A DNA stretch of 64,000 nucleotides from Collinsella aerofaciens. GTDB taxonomy: Bacteria > Actinomycetota > Coriobacteriia > Coriobacteriales > Coriobacteriaceae. Positions 16,842 to 25,587 of this stretch are shown here, piece by piece (within the stretch, counting starts at the first letter, position 1; every line of letters begins with the position of its first letter). The DNA is taken from positions 339,760-403,759 of the forward strand of contig NZ_JADMUF010000001.1 of the NCBI RefSeq assembly GCF_015546965.1, read 5' to 3'. A program made the translations under genes and the position numbers. The notes beneath the pieces were generated by a model. The model made no database searches. It worked only from the letters and a program-made list of their open reading frames with translations, and had not been told where the DNA came from.

Positions 16842-16859
16842 AATGTTAACGTTGCCATT
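16842..16859. promoter_or_regulatory. LacI-type operator, cassette 1 copy A
   Basis: AATGTTAAC|GTTGCCATT has a central CpG and half-sites AATGTTAAC and AATGGCAAC. Confidence 0.75.
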
Positions 16860-16960
16860 GTGCAAACACAGAGCCACCGGGCGGCTCAAACGTTTACGCA
16901 TAAGGAATCGACGGTTCGCAGGCACAGGAACCACCGGTTCGTGTCTTTTTTGTGTCGCAA

Positions 16961-16978
16961 AATGGCAACGTCAACATT
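16961..16978. promoter_or_regulatory. LacI-type operator, cassette 1 copy B
   Basis: AATGGCAAC|GTCAACATT is the inverse of copy A, 119 bp away centre to centre, allowing looping. It lies about 60 bp before the IICB start codon. Confidence 0.75.
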
Positions 16979-17039
16979 TTGGCAACCGAACGCCAAAAGC
17001 TACCATCGTTGCTAACCCACCGACTCTTAGGAGCATTGC

Positions 17040-18809
17040 ATGGAGCAACTCATCGCCATCATCGAAAAGGGCCAGCCCTTTTTCAACGCGATCGCCCGCA
17101 ACAAGTACCTCAAGGCGATCCGCGACGGCTTTATCTCCGTCATCCCCATCATCATCTTCTCGTCCATCTTCTGCCTGGTAGCCTCGGTTCCCAACATCTG
17201 GGGTTTCTACTGGCCCGATGACATCAACAACGCCCTGTGGAAGTGCTACAACTACTCCATGGGTATCCTGGCCATCGCCTGCGCTGCCACCACAGCCAAG
17301 CACTTCGCCGACGCTCAGAACCGCGATCTGCCCAAGAACAACCAGATCAACTTCATCTCGTGCATGTGCGCGGCCATCATCGGCTTCTTGCTCCTTTCGA
17401 GCGACACGATCGCCACGGACACTGCCAGCGGCTTCAACACCACCTACCTTGGTTCCAAAGGCCTGCTGACCGCCTTCATCGCTGCGTTTGTAACGGGCAT
17501 CATCTACAAGTTCTTTATCAAGCGCAACATTACCGTCAAGATGCCCGAGCAGGTTCCGCCCAACATCTCGCAGACCTTTAAGGACATCATCCCCTTCTCC
17601 GTCTGCATCACCGTCTTTTGGGTCTTTGACATCATCTTCCGCGCTGCCTTTGGCTTCTGCTTTGCCCAGGGTGTCATCCAGGTGTTCCAGCCCCTGTTCA
17701 CCGCTGCCGACGGCTACATCGGCCTCGCTGTGATCTACGGCGCCATGAGCCTCTTCTGGTTCGTCGGTGTCCACGGCCCCTCGATCGTCGAGCCCGCCAT
17801 CGCCGCCGCCCTCGTTGCCAACATGACCGACAACCTGGCTGCTTACCAGGCCGGCCAGCACGCCTCCGCTGTCCTGACGCAGGGCGCCCAGTACTTCGTC
17901 GTCTGCATGGGCGGCACCGGCGCCACGCTCGTCCTCGTCTTTATGTTCTGCTTCCTAGCCAAATCTCAGGAGATGCGAGCCGTTGGTAAGGCTGCCATCG
18001 TCCCGGTCTGCTTCGCCGTCAACGAGCCGCTGCTGTTTGCCGCGCCCATCGTGCTCAACCCCGTCTTCTTTGTCCCGTTTGTCTTTGCCCCGATCGCCAA
18101 CGTCTGGATCCTCAAGGTCTTTATCGACTTCCTGGGCATGAACGGCTTTATGTACACCCTGCCTTGGACCGTCCCCGGCCCCATCGGTACCATCATGGGC
18201 CTGGGCTTCCAGCCGCTCGCCTTTGTGATGCTCGCCATCATCCTGGTCGTCGACTTCCTTCTGTACTATCCGTTCTTCCGTGCCTATGACGCCCAGAAGT
18301 GCGCCGAGGAGGCCGAGATCTCCCAGGAGGAGCTCGCCGCCAAGAACGCCGAGAAGGCCGCCAAGCTCAACGACGCCTTCCAGGGCAAGGCCGATGCCAA
18401 GAGCGTTGCCGCCGGCGCTGCTGCCGAGGCCGTGAAGAGCGACGCCGCCGCTGCAGCCCCCGCTGCCGAGGCCACGGCCACCAGCGACCTCAACGGCAAG
18501 CGCGTGCTCGTGCTCTGCCAGGGCGGAGGCACCTCGGGCCTGCTCGCCAACGCACTGGCCAAGGCCGCCAAGGAGCGCGGTATCGACCTGGAGACCGCTG
18601 CCGATGCCTATGGCAACCACGTGGACATGCTCCCCGACTTTGACCTGGTCGTCCTGGCCCCGCAGGCCGCGAGCTACCTGGCCGACCTGCAGAAGGACTG
18701 CGAGCGCGTGGGCAACAAGTGCGTCGCCTGCCGCGGTAAGCAGTACATCGAGCTCTCCCAGAACGGCGACAAGTCTCTCGCCTTCGTGAGTGAGCAGCTC
18801 TCGAAGTAA
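17040..18809 (+). CDS. PTS lactose/cellobiose-family IICB permease, cassette 1
   Basis: A 589-residue fused permease. Residues 1-420 are the IIC domain with about ten membrane segments and the family motifs WFVGVHGPSIVEP and CFAVNEPLLFAAPIVLNP. An Ala-rich linker (about 425-482) leads to the IIB domain, whose phosphorylated cysteine is Cys493 in RVLVLCQGGGTSGLL. It imports and phosphorylates a beta-galactoside (probably lactose) or beta-glucoside at the cytoplasmic membrane, using LacF. Lactococcal LacE has the same domain order and size. It is followed by a hairpin and a GH1 gene that would hydrolyse the phosphorylated product. Confidence 0.93.
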   Translation: MEQLIAIIEKGQPFFNAIARNKYLKAIRDGFISVIPIIIFSSIFCLVASVPNIWGFYWPDDINNALWKCYNYSMGILAIACAATTAKHFADAQNRDLPKNNQINFISCMCAAIIGFLLLSSDTIATDTASGFNTTYLGSKGLLTAFIAAFVTGIIYKFFIKRNITVKMPEQVPPNISQTFKDIIPFSVCITVFWVFDIIFRAAFGFCFAQGVIQVFQPLFTAADGYIGLAVIYGAMSLFWFVGVHGPSIVEPAIAAALVANMTDNLAAYQAGQHASAVLTQGAQYFVVCMGGTGATLVLVFMFCFLAKSQEMRAVGKAAIVPVCFAVNEPLLFAAPIVLNPVFFVPFVFAPIANVWILKVFIDFLGMNGFMYTLPWTVPGPIGTIMGLGFQPLAFVMLAIILVVDFLLYYPFFRAYDAQKCAEEAEISQEELAAKNAEKAAKLNDAFQGKADAKSVAAGAAAEAVKSDAAAAAPAAEATATSDLNGKRVLVLCQGGGTSGLLANALAKAAKERGIDLETAADAYGNHVDMLPDFDLVVLAPQAASYLADLQKDCERVGNKCVACRGKQYIELSQNGDKSLAFVSEQLSK

Positions 18810-18818
18810 GTAACGCGT

Positions 18819-18855
18819 AAAGGCCAGCCGACCACATCAGATGGCTGGCCTTTTT
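18819..18855 (+). terminator. Hairpin with T-run between IICB and GH1, cassette 1
   Basis: AAAGGCCAGCC pairs with GGCTGGCCTTT and ends in a T-run. As the GH1 gene follows within 20 bp, it probably acts as a partial terminator. Confidence 0.75.
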
Positions 18856-18874
18856 ACTAGACGATTGGATCATC

Positions 18875-20314
18875 ATGTCCGTTAACCCCGCCAGCGTCAC
18901 CAACCCGCCTGCGCAGTTTCCCGAGGACTTTGTCTTTGGCGGCGCCACCGCTGCCTACCAGGTAGAGGGCGAGACCCGCACTCACGGTAAGGGCAAGGTT
19001 GCCTGGGACGACTTTCTGGAGGCCCAGGGCCGCTTCTCCCCCGATCCCGCTTCCGACTTCTACAACCAGTACCCCGTCGATCTGGAGCTGTGCGAGGAGT
19101 TCGGCATCAACGGTATCCGCCTCTCCATCGCCTGGAGCCGTATCTTCCCCAACGGCACCGGCGAGATCAACCCCGAGGGTGTGCAGTTCTACCACGACCT
19201 CTTCGCCGAGTGCCACAAGCACCACGTCGAGCCGTTCGTCACGCTGCACCACTTCGATACGCCGCTTCCCCTCTTTGAGAAGGGCGACTTCCTCAACCGC
19301 GAGACCATCGATGCCTTTGTGGACTTTGCCACCTTCTGCTTTAAGGAGTACGCCGACCAGGTGATCTACTGGTTCACCTTTAACGAGATCTGGGCCGACG
19401 CCTCCAACACCTACATCGAGGGCACCTTCCCCGGCGGTGTTAAGGCGCATCTGGCCGAGGCCTTCCAGTGCGAGCACAATATGATGCTCGCCCACGCCAA
19501 GGCCGTGCTCGCCTTCCACAACGGCGGCTTTAAGGGCAAGATCGGCGTCATCCAGTCGCTGGAGTTTAAGTACCCGCTCAACGAGAACGACCCCGCCGAC
19601 ATCAAGGCCGCCAACAACGAGCACGTGCTGCAGAACCAGTTCTTGCTCGACGCCACCTTCCGCGGCGACTACGCGCCCGACACGCTCGAGTGCGCCAACC
19701 GCCTGGCTGCCGTCTCGGGCGGCACCATCGAGATCCTGGACGAGGACCTCGAGATCATGCGCGAGGCTGCGCTCTACAACGACTACCTGGGCGTTAACAA
19801 CTACCAGTGCCGATTCCTCAAGGCCTACGATGGCGAAAACGACCTGCACCATAACGGTACGGGCGAGAAGGGCACCGGCCGCTGGCGCGTCAAGGGCATT
19901 GGCGAGCACGTGAACAAGCCCGGCATCCCCACCACCGACTGGGACTGGATCATCTATCCCGAGGGTCTGTTCGATCTGCTCGTCTACATTAAGCAGCGCT
20001 ACCCCAACTACAAGCAGATCTTCATCACCGAGAACGGCATGGGCTACAAGGATCCCTACAAGGACGGCTTTGTGGACGACCAGCCCCGCATCGACTACAT
20101 CGAACAGCACCTGCGCTGGCTGCTCAAGGCCATGGAGGTTGGCGTCAACGTGGGCGGCTACTTCCTGTGGAGCCTGCAGGACCAGTTCTCCTGGACCAAT
20201 GGCTACAACAAGCGTTACGGCTTCTTCTACGTTGACTTTGAAACCCAGAAGCGCACGCCCAAGGCAAGCGCATACTGGTATAAGCACGTGGCGCAGACCC
20301 GTCGTCTGGACTAG
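18875..20314 (+). CDS. lacG: GH1 6-phospho-beta-galactosidase, cassette 1
   Basis: A 479-residue family-1 glycosidase. The acid/base is Glu171 in WFTFNE and the nucleophile Glu386 in FITENG. The phosphate-binding loop reads SWTNGYNKRYG, with Ser439, Trp440, Lys446 and Tyr448 in exact register with Ser428, Trp429, Lys435 and Tyr437 of lactococcal LacG. The tryptophan marks 6-phospho-beta-galactosidases; 6-phospho-beta-glucosidases usually have alanine there. It would yield galactose 6-phosphate for LacAB. Substrate preference is inferred from this loop. The Shine-Dalgarno is weak, so translation may be modest. The strong terminator at 20361 follows. Confidence 0.9.
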   Translation: MSVNPASVTNPPAQFPEDFVFGGATAAYQVEGETRTHGKGKVAWDDFLEAQGRFSPDPASDFYNQYPVDLELCEEFGINGIRLSIAWSRIFPNGTGEINPEGVQFYHDLFAECHKHHVEPFVTLHHFDTPLPLFEKGDFLNRETIDAFVDFATFCFKEYADQVIYWFTFNEIWADASNTYIEGTFPGGVKAHLAEAFQCEHNMMLAHAKAVLAFHNGGFKGKIGVIQSLEFKYPLNENDPADIKAANNEHVLQNQFLLDATFRGDYAPDTLECANRLAAVSGGTIEILDEDLEIMREAALYNDYLGVNNYQCRFLKAYDGENDLHHNGTGEKGTGRWRVKGIGEHVNKPGIPTTDWDWIIYPEGLFDLLVYIKQRYPNYKQIFITENGMGYKDPYKDGFVDDQPRIDYIEQHLRWLLKAMEVGVNVGGYFLWSLQDQFSWTNGYNKRYGFFYVDFETQKRTPKASAYWYKHVAQTRRLD

Positions 20315-20360
20315 TGACTGGCGGGGTTGCCCGCTCACACAACCTGTCCCCCATTTCTCA

Positions 20361-20404
20361 GCCGGGGGTGGCACGTCACACGGCGCGCCGCCCCCGGTCT
20401 TTTT
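20361..20404 (+). terminator. Terminator of cassette 1
   Basis: GCCGGGGGTGGC pairs with GCCGCCCCCGGT (one wobble), followed by a T-run, 47 bp after the GH1 stop codon. Confidence 0.85.
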
Positions 20405-20420
20405 GGGCGGTTCGGGGTCG

Positions 20421-20566
20421 GTTTGTCTCAATCTGTAACATCTAGCCGAGTTTTTGGGTCCTAGCTGTTACAGATTGAGACGAACAGGATTGCTCTTTCC
20501 GAAGAATCTAAATCTGTAACACGTAGCCCGCTTTTGACCGTCTACCTGTTACAAATCGAGACAAAC
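20421..20566. repeat. Palindromic repeat array I (two units)
   Basis: Unit 1 (20421-20485) has arms GTTTGTCTCAATCTGTAACA and TGTTACAGATTGAGACGAAC, complementary apart from one wobble. Unit 2 (20505-20566) is a second subtype with TAAATCTGTAACA and TGTTACAAATCGAGACAAAC arms. Matching positions are 81 bp apart. The array lies between the terminator of cassette 1 and the stop codon of the convergent LacI gene. Confidence 0.9.
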
Positions 20567-20576
20567 GGAGTAGGAC

Positions 20577-21605
20577 CTAACCCCGTATGTCCCTAACAGT
20601 CGAGCGTTCGACCAGCGTGCTCGGCACATGAATCGCCTCTATAGACGAGCTCTCTCCAATCGCCGCCTCAAACGCAAGCTTACCGACACCGCGCAAATCA
20701 AATCGCAGCGTCGTCAGCCGATTGTGAGGAACAAGTCCCTCGAGTGCGTCGTCGATACCAACCACGCTCACGTCGTCGGGCACGGACAGGCCCGCGTTCT
20801 CGAGCGCGGCGATAACGCCCAGCGCCATCTGGTCATTTGCCGCAAGCACGGCAGTCGGCGCCTGCGACCCGCCGGCAAGCACCTCGGCCGCAATCCGCTC
20901 GCCCATGGCGTACCCACTGTCCGCACTCCAATCGCCACGCAGCATCGGAGCGGCATCGACATGAGCACGACCCAGCGTATCGCGCCAACCGGCCTCACGA
21001 AAACGCGAGGAAATCGAGTTTTCCGGACCCGCCACAAACCGCATATTCGAGTGACCATGTTCCAGCAGATAATTGGTCAACAGCTCGCACGAACCATACT
21101 GGTCGGAGTCGATCGTCGTGCAGCGCGGATGCGCATACATGGACAGGATGACCGTTCGCACTCCCGGCTGGGGAACAAACTCCTCAAAATCGGGAGCCAT
21201 GCGGTTCATGTTGAGAATCATGCCGTCGACGGGTCGCTCGACCATGCGGCGCGAGGCATCGGCAAGTGCATAGGGCTTGTCGCCGCCCATCTCGATCATA
21301 GTGACGGCAAAATCGTGCTCGCGCGCCGCTTGCATGATACCCTCGAGCGTCGCCAGGTTACCGACACGTGTGATGTTGTACATGCACAGGCCAATAGAAC
21401 GATACGACCCGCCGCGCAACGCCGCTCCAGCAAAATTGGGACGAAAGCCCAGCTCTTCCATGGCGGCCAGCACACGCTTGCGCGTCTTTTCCGTCACGTT
21501 GGGCATACCGTTGACCACGCGAGACACAGTCTGGCGGCTCACGCCAGCGAGCGCCGCAACCTCTGCCGCGCTCGCCGAACGACCATCCCTTGTCTGCTGA
21601 TCCAT
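20577..21605 (-). CDS. LacI-family repressor of the second PTS/GH1 cassette
   Basis: A 342-residue LacI protein with the helix-turn-helix SAAEVAALAGVSRQTVSRV and the sensor domain ending LVERSTVRDIRG. The ATG at 21605 is used here; an in-frame GTG at 21614 is also possible and no strong Shine-Dalgarno decides. It is divergent from the GH1 gene at 21956. Three operators with the half-site AATGAGCAC lie between them, so it likely represses the lacG2-IICB operon and itself. Confidence 0.88.
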   Translation of the reverse strand: MDQQTRDGRSASAAEVAALAGVSRQTVSRVVNGMPNVTEKTRKRVLAAMEELGFRPNFAGAALRGGSYRSIGLCMYNITRVGNLATLEGIMQAAREHDFAVTMIEMGGDKPYALADASRRMVERPVDGMILNMNRMAPDFEEFVPQPGVRTVILSMYAHPRCTTIDSDQYGSCELLTNYLLEHGHSNMRFVAGPENSISSRFREAGWRDTLGRAHVDAAPMLRGDWSADSGYAMGERIAAEVLAGGSQAPTAVLAANDQMALGVIAALENAGLSVPDDVSVVGIDDALEGLVPHNRLTTLRFDLRGVGKLAFEAAIGESSSIEAIHVPSTLVERSTVRDIRG

Positions 21606-21664
21606 GCCTTCCACGCTAACCTGCTTCCCAACTATTCCCCGCGCCCATGGCGCATCGTACATAC

Positions 21665-21682
21665 ATTGATAACGTGCTCATG
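21665..21682. promoter_or_regulatory. LacI-type operator, cassette 2 copy 1
   Basis: ATTGATAAC|GTGCTCATG, about 60 bp upstream of the LacI start codon, has a central CpG and the GTGCTCAT half. Confidence 0.65.
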
Positions 21683-21796
21683 ATACCCGAGCCATATACC
21701 ACAACATGAAAACTTCTGTCAATCAAAACCGCTTACCGAACAAATACAACCGTTCGCGGCTGTTTGAAGTTGTTTTGTTTCTATACATCCCAGCAG

Positions 21797-21836
21797 GATG
21801 TTAACGTGCTCATTGTCAAATGTTCACGTGCTCATT
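21797..21836. promoter_or_regulatory. Two LacI-type operators, cassette 2 copies 2 and 3
   Basis: GATGTTAAC|GTGCTCATT (21797-21814) and AATGTTCAC|GTGCTCATT (21819-21836) are spaced 22 bp centre to centre, about two helical turns, which favours cooperative binding on one face. Confidence 0.75.
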
Positions 21837-21955
21837 TTGGTTCTAATCATTTTAAGATAGTGTTTATCGGGCTTTTTCACCGCTGAATGCTAACCAGGGA
21901 GCCTCCTGAGCGCAAACGCACAATATCGAACAGTGAGACGAGAGGGTGTATGCAT

Positions 21956-23398
21956 ATGTCTTTGCTAAACCGCGTACAGCAGCTGCCGAAGGGCTTTGTT
22001 TGGGGCGCCGCAACCGCCGCGTACCAAACGGAAGGTTCCACGAAGGTGGCAGGCAAGGGTAAGACCATGTGGGACGATTACCTTGTCGCCCAGGGTCGCT
22101 TTTTGCCCGACCCGGCCAGTGATTTCTACAACCGCTACGAGGAGGATATCCGCCTTTCTGCCGAGCATGGACTCAACGCCATTCGTGTGTCCATCGCCTG
22201 GACCCGCATCTTCCCCAACGGCGACGATGCCGAACCCCTCGCCGAGGGCGTTAAGCACTACCACGAGCTGTTCGCCTGCTGCAAAAAGTATGGCGTCGAG
22301 CCCTATGTGTCCCTGCATCACTTTGACTCCCCCGCCGCCCTGTTCAACCAGGGCGACTGGCTCAACCGCAAGACCGTCGACGCCTATGTGCGCTATGCCG
22401 AGTTCTGCTTCCGCGAGTTCCGCGAGGTCAAGAATTGGTTCACCATCAACGAGCTCATCAGCCTCTCGCACTCCCAATACATCCAAGGCAACTTCCCGCC
22501 CAACCATCACTTTGATGTGACGAGCGGCATCCAGAGCCAGCACAACGAGCTCGTTGCCCATGCCCGCGCCGTCAACCTGTATAAGGATCTTGACGAGACC
22601 GAGCACCTGGGCGGACGCATTGGCATGGTCAACGTCCTGACGCCGGCATATCCTGCCACCGACTCGCCCGCCGACCAGCACGCCGCCGACCTGTACAACG
22701 CCTTCTACACCGACTTCATCATGGACGGCGCCTTCCTGGGTCACTACTCCGCGCGCACCCTCTCACTCATCAACGAGATTCTGCGTGCCAACAACGCCAC
22801 ACTTACGGTTGAGGACAGCGACATGGAGGAGCTCGCCAAGGCGGCGCCCCGCAACGATATGTTCGGCCTCAACTACTATCAGTCGGCGTTTATCGCCGCC
22901 TACGATGGCGAGTCAACCAACAGCTTTAACGGCACCGGAGACAAGGGCACCTCGTGCTTTAAGTTTAAGGGCGTCGGGCAGCAGGTCGATATGCCGGGTA
23001 TCCCCACCACCGACTGGGATTGGCTCATCTACCCGCAAGGCCTCTACGACACGCTCAAGCACATCAGCGCCACCTATCCCAACCTCCCCGTCATCTATAT
23101 CACCGAAAACGGCCTGGGCCACAAGGACCCCGAGCCCGACGCAAACGGCATCGTCGCCGATCCCGAGCGCATCGACTTTGTCGACCAGCACATGGAGAAG
23201 GTGCTCCAGGCGCGCGCCGAGGGCGTCGACGTCCAGGGCTACTTTATCTGGAGCCTGCAGGACCAGTTCTCGTGGGCCAATGGCTATAACAAGCGCTACG
23301 GCCTGTTCTACATCGACTTCGACACGCAAAAACGCTACATCAAGCAGTCGGCACTCTGGTACAAGGAGCTCGCCGACACTATGGCGGACGCGCAGTAG
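21956..23398 (+). CDS. GH1 6-phospho-beta-galactosidase-type enzyme, cassette 2
   Basis: A 480-residue family-1 glycosidase with the acid/base in WFTINE and the nucleophile in YITENG. The phosphate-binding loop SWANGYNKRYG keeps Ser439, Trp440, Lys446 and Tyr448 at the LacG positions, so a 6-phospho-beta-galactoside is the likely substrate. The ATG at 21956 is preferred to that at 21950 because GAGGG then lies nine bases upstream. Unlike in the other two cassettes, the hydrolase gene comes first and the permease second. It is more divergent from the other two GH1 proteins than they are from each other. Confidence 0.88.
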   Translation: MSLLNRVQQLPKGFVWGAATAAYQTEGSTKVAGKGKTMWDDYLVAQGRFLPDPASDFYNRYEEDIRLSAEHGLNAIRVSIAWTRIFPNGDDAEPLAEGVKHYHELFACCKKYGVEPYVSLHHFDSPAALFNQGDWLNRKTVDAYVRYAEFCFREFREVKNWFTINELISLSHSQYIQGNFPPNHHFDVTSGIQSQHNELVAHARAVNLYKDLDETEHLGGRIGMVNVLTPAYPATDSPADQHAADLYNAFYTDFIMDGAFLGHYSARTLSLINEILRANNATLTVEDSDMEELAKAAPRNDMFGLNYYQSAFIAAYDGESTNSFNGTGDKGTSCFKFKGVGQQVDMPGIPTTDWDWLIYPQGLYDTLKHISATYPNLPVIYITENGLGHKDPEPDANGIVADPERIDFVDQHMEKVLQARAEGVDVQGYFIWSLQDQFSWANGYNKRYGLFYIDFDTQKRYIKQSALWYKELADTMADAQ

Positions 23399-23424
23399 CG
23401 CATCGCCTCGCTTTCCCCCGAGAA

Positions 23425-23461
23425 GGGAGCGGCCCTATGCGATACAAACCCAGCCGCTCCC
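23425..23461 (+). terminator. Hairpin between GH1 and IICB, cassette 2
   Basis: GGGAGCGGC (23425-23433) pairs with GCCGCTCCC (23453-23461). There is no T-run directly after, so it may be an RNA-processing or stability element. Confidence 0.5.
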
Positions 23462-23574
23462 CTCTCTCCCCCTGGGACCGGCCCCGCCTGCACCCGGGCT
23501 TTTAGCAAGCGGGAGACCATATAGGTTTTCAACGTCCATGCCATTAAGATTTCATGCAAAGAGGAGCGTGAACT

Positions 23575-25335
23575 ATGGAATCGATCGTTAAGTTCTTGGA
23601 GAAAGGTCAGCCGTACTTCGACAAGGTCTCTAAGAACATCTACCTTCAGGCCATTAAAGACGGCTTTTTGGCAGCAATGCCCATTATCCTGTCTTCTTCT
23701 GTCTTCCTGCTTATTTCGACCCTGCCGGGCGTTGTCGCCACGGTCGGCGGCTTTACGCTGCCCGACTGGTGGAACGTCGACGTCGTGAACTTCTGCAACA
23801 AGGTTTACAACTTCACGATGGGCGTCGTGGGCATCATGGTCGCCGGCACCACCGCAAGCGCGCTGACCGGCTCCAAGAACCGCCGCATGCCTGCCGGCAA
23901 GGCCATCAACGCCACGAGCACCATGGTCGCCGCCATGTGCGCTATGCTCATCTTGGCCGTTACCCAGACGAGTGCCAAGATCGACGGCGCCGATGTCTCG
24001 GTGTTCTTTACCGACAACATGGGCACCAAGGGCCTGCTGAGCTCCTTTGTCGCCGCATTTGCCACGGTCAACATCTATGCCTTCTGCATTAAGCGAGACA
24101 TCACCATCAAGCTGCCCAAAGAAGTCCCCGGCGCCATCGCCCAGAACTTCCGCGACATCTTCGCCTTCAGCTTCTCCATCCTGTTTGTCGCCGTCATCGA
24201 CGTTATCTGCCGCGCCTGCTTGGCCGTCCCGTTTGCCAACGTCATCTCCACGCTGGTGAGCCCGCTGTTCGCCGCTGCCGATTCCTACGCCGGCCTCGCC
24301 CTCATCTGGTTCATGATCCCGCTGTTCTGGTTCATGGGCATCCACGGCCCCTCGGTCGTTAAGCCTGCCCTCAACGCCGCGCTGTTTGGCAACATCACCA
24401 CCAACCTCGCCACGCTGCAGGCCGGCGGTCACCCCGCCCTCGCCCTGACCGAAAACTTCGGTAACTACATCGGCGAACTCGGCGGCACCGGCGCCACGTT
24501 CATTGTCCCGATCATCTTCCTGCTCTTTATGCGCTCCAAGCAGCTCAAGGCCGTCGGCAAAGCCTCTGTCGTGCCCGTGATGTTCGCCGTCAACGAGCCG
24601 CTGCTGTTCGCCGCGCCCATCATCCTCAACCCGTACTTCCTGATCCCGTTCCTGTTTGCCCCCGTGGCCAACGTCCTCATTGGTAAGTTCTTCATCGACT
24701 TTTTGGGCATGAACGGCTTTATCTATGCCATGCCGTGGGCACTCCCCGGACCGATCGGCACCTTCATCGACACCAACTTCCAGCCGATCTCTCTGGTCCT
24801 GGTTGTCGTCCTGCTGGTCGTTGACTTCTTGATCTACTACCCGTTCTGCAAGGCCTACGACAACGTCCTGTGCAAGCAGGAGGCCGAGACCCTGGCCGAA
24901 GAAGAGGCCGAGGAGACCAAGGCCGTCAAGACCGCTGCCGCCCCCGCCGTTGAGGCTCCTGTTGTCGAGACCGCTTCTGCCACTGAGGCCTCCGCAGCTC
25001 CGTCCGCCCTTAAGGGCAAGGATCTGAGGGTTCTGGTTCTGTGCGCTGGCGCCGGCACCTCTGCACTGCTCGCCAACGCGCTTAAGGAAGGCGCCGACGA
25101 GCTGGGCATCGACATTACCGCCAACGCCGGTGCCTACGGCAGCCACTACGCCATCATGGACCAGTACAACGTCATCGTCCTGGCTCCGCAGGTTCGCACC
25201 TATTACAACGAGATGAAGGCCGACACCGACCGCCTGGGCATCACGCTGCTGTCGCCCAAGGGCAAACAGTACATCGACCTCACTAAGGATCCCAAGGGTG
25301 CCGTCGCCTGGATCGAGGAAAACCTCGAGGCATAA
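23575..25335 (+). CDS. PTS lactose/cellobiose-family IICB permease, cassette 2
   Basis: A 586-residue fused IIC-IIB permease. The IIC domain has the motifs WFMGIHGPSVVKP and MFAVNEPLLFAAPIILNP, and an Ala/Glu-rich linker precedes the IIB domain with active Cys490 in RVLVLCAGAGTSALL. GAGGAG lies eight bases before the ATG. It is closer to the cassette 3 permease than to that of cassette 1, as shown by shared segments such as SKNIYLQAIKDGFL-like starts and matching IIB ends. It lacks its own IIA and presumably uses LacF. Confidence 0.93.
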   Translation: MESIVKFLEKGQPYFDKVSKNIYLQAIKDGFLAAMPIILSSSVFLLISTLPGVVATVGGFTLPDWWNVDVVNFCNKVYNFTMGVVGIMVAGTTASALTGSKNRRMPAGKAINATSTMVAAMCAMLILAVTQTSAKIDGADVSVFFTDNMGTKGLLSSFVAAFATVNIYAFCIKRDITIKLPKEVPGAIAQNFRDIFAFSFSILFVAVIDVICRACLAVPFANVISTLVSPLFAAADSYAGLALIWFMIPLFWFMGIHGPSVVKPALNAALFGNITTNLATLQAGGHPALALTENFGNYIGELGGTGATFIVPIIFLLFMRSKQLKAVGKASVVPVMFAVNEPLLFAAPIILNPYFLIPFLFAPVANVLIGKFFIDFLGMNGFIYAMPWALPGPIGTFIDTNFQPISLVLVVVLLVVDFLIYYPFCKAYDNVLCKQEAETLAEEEAEETKAVKTAAAPAVEAPVVETASATEASAAPSALKGKDLRVLVLCAGAGTSALLANALKEGADELGIDITANAGAYGSHYAIMDQYNVIVLAPQVRTYYNEMKADTDRLGITLLSPKGKQYIDLTKDPKGAVAWIEENLEA

Positions 25336-25367
25336 GACGCTGACACCACCTGCCGCTTGCAGACAAT

Positions 25368-25410
25368 AAATGGCCCGTGCATCGATGTGTGATGCGCGGG
25401 CCATTTTGTT
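25368..25410 (+). terminator. Terminator of cassette 2
   Basis: AAATGGCCCG pairs with CGGGCCATTT, extended by GCATC/GATGC, and is followed by TTTTGTTT. Confidence 0.85.
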
Positions 25411-25430
25411 TAGACCGCACCCGTCCTCCT

Positions 25431-25574
25431 GTTCATCTCAATCTGTAACATCTAGCCGAGTTTTTCGGTCCTAGCTGTTACAGATCGAGATGAACGCACA
25501 GGCCAAGCCGAAAATCTCAATCTGTAACATGTAGCTGAGTTTTTCGGTCCTAACTGTTACAGATTGAGACGAAC
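25431..25574. repeat. Palindromic repeat array II (two units)
   Basis: Unit 1 (25431-25495) has arms GTTCATCTCAATCTGTAACA and TGTTACAGATCGAGATGAAC; unit 2 (25514-25574) has ATCTCAATCTGTAACA and TGTTACAGATTGAGACGAAC. Matching positions are 79 bp apart. It again lies between a cassette terminator and the stop codon of a convergent LacI gene. Confidence 0.9.
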
Positions 25575-25587
25575 GGGCCGAAAAACC

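Noticed and set aside
16971-17861. A 296-codon minus-strand frame opposite the first IICB gene
   Set aside because: Overlaps operator and permease coding sequence and has no family features.
23335-25404. An open frame of 689 codons opposite the second IICB gene
   Set aside because: Same reason: antisense to a clear permease and of low-complexity composition.
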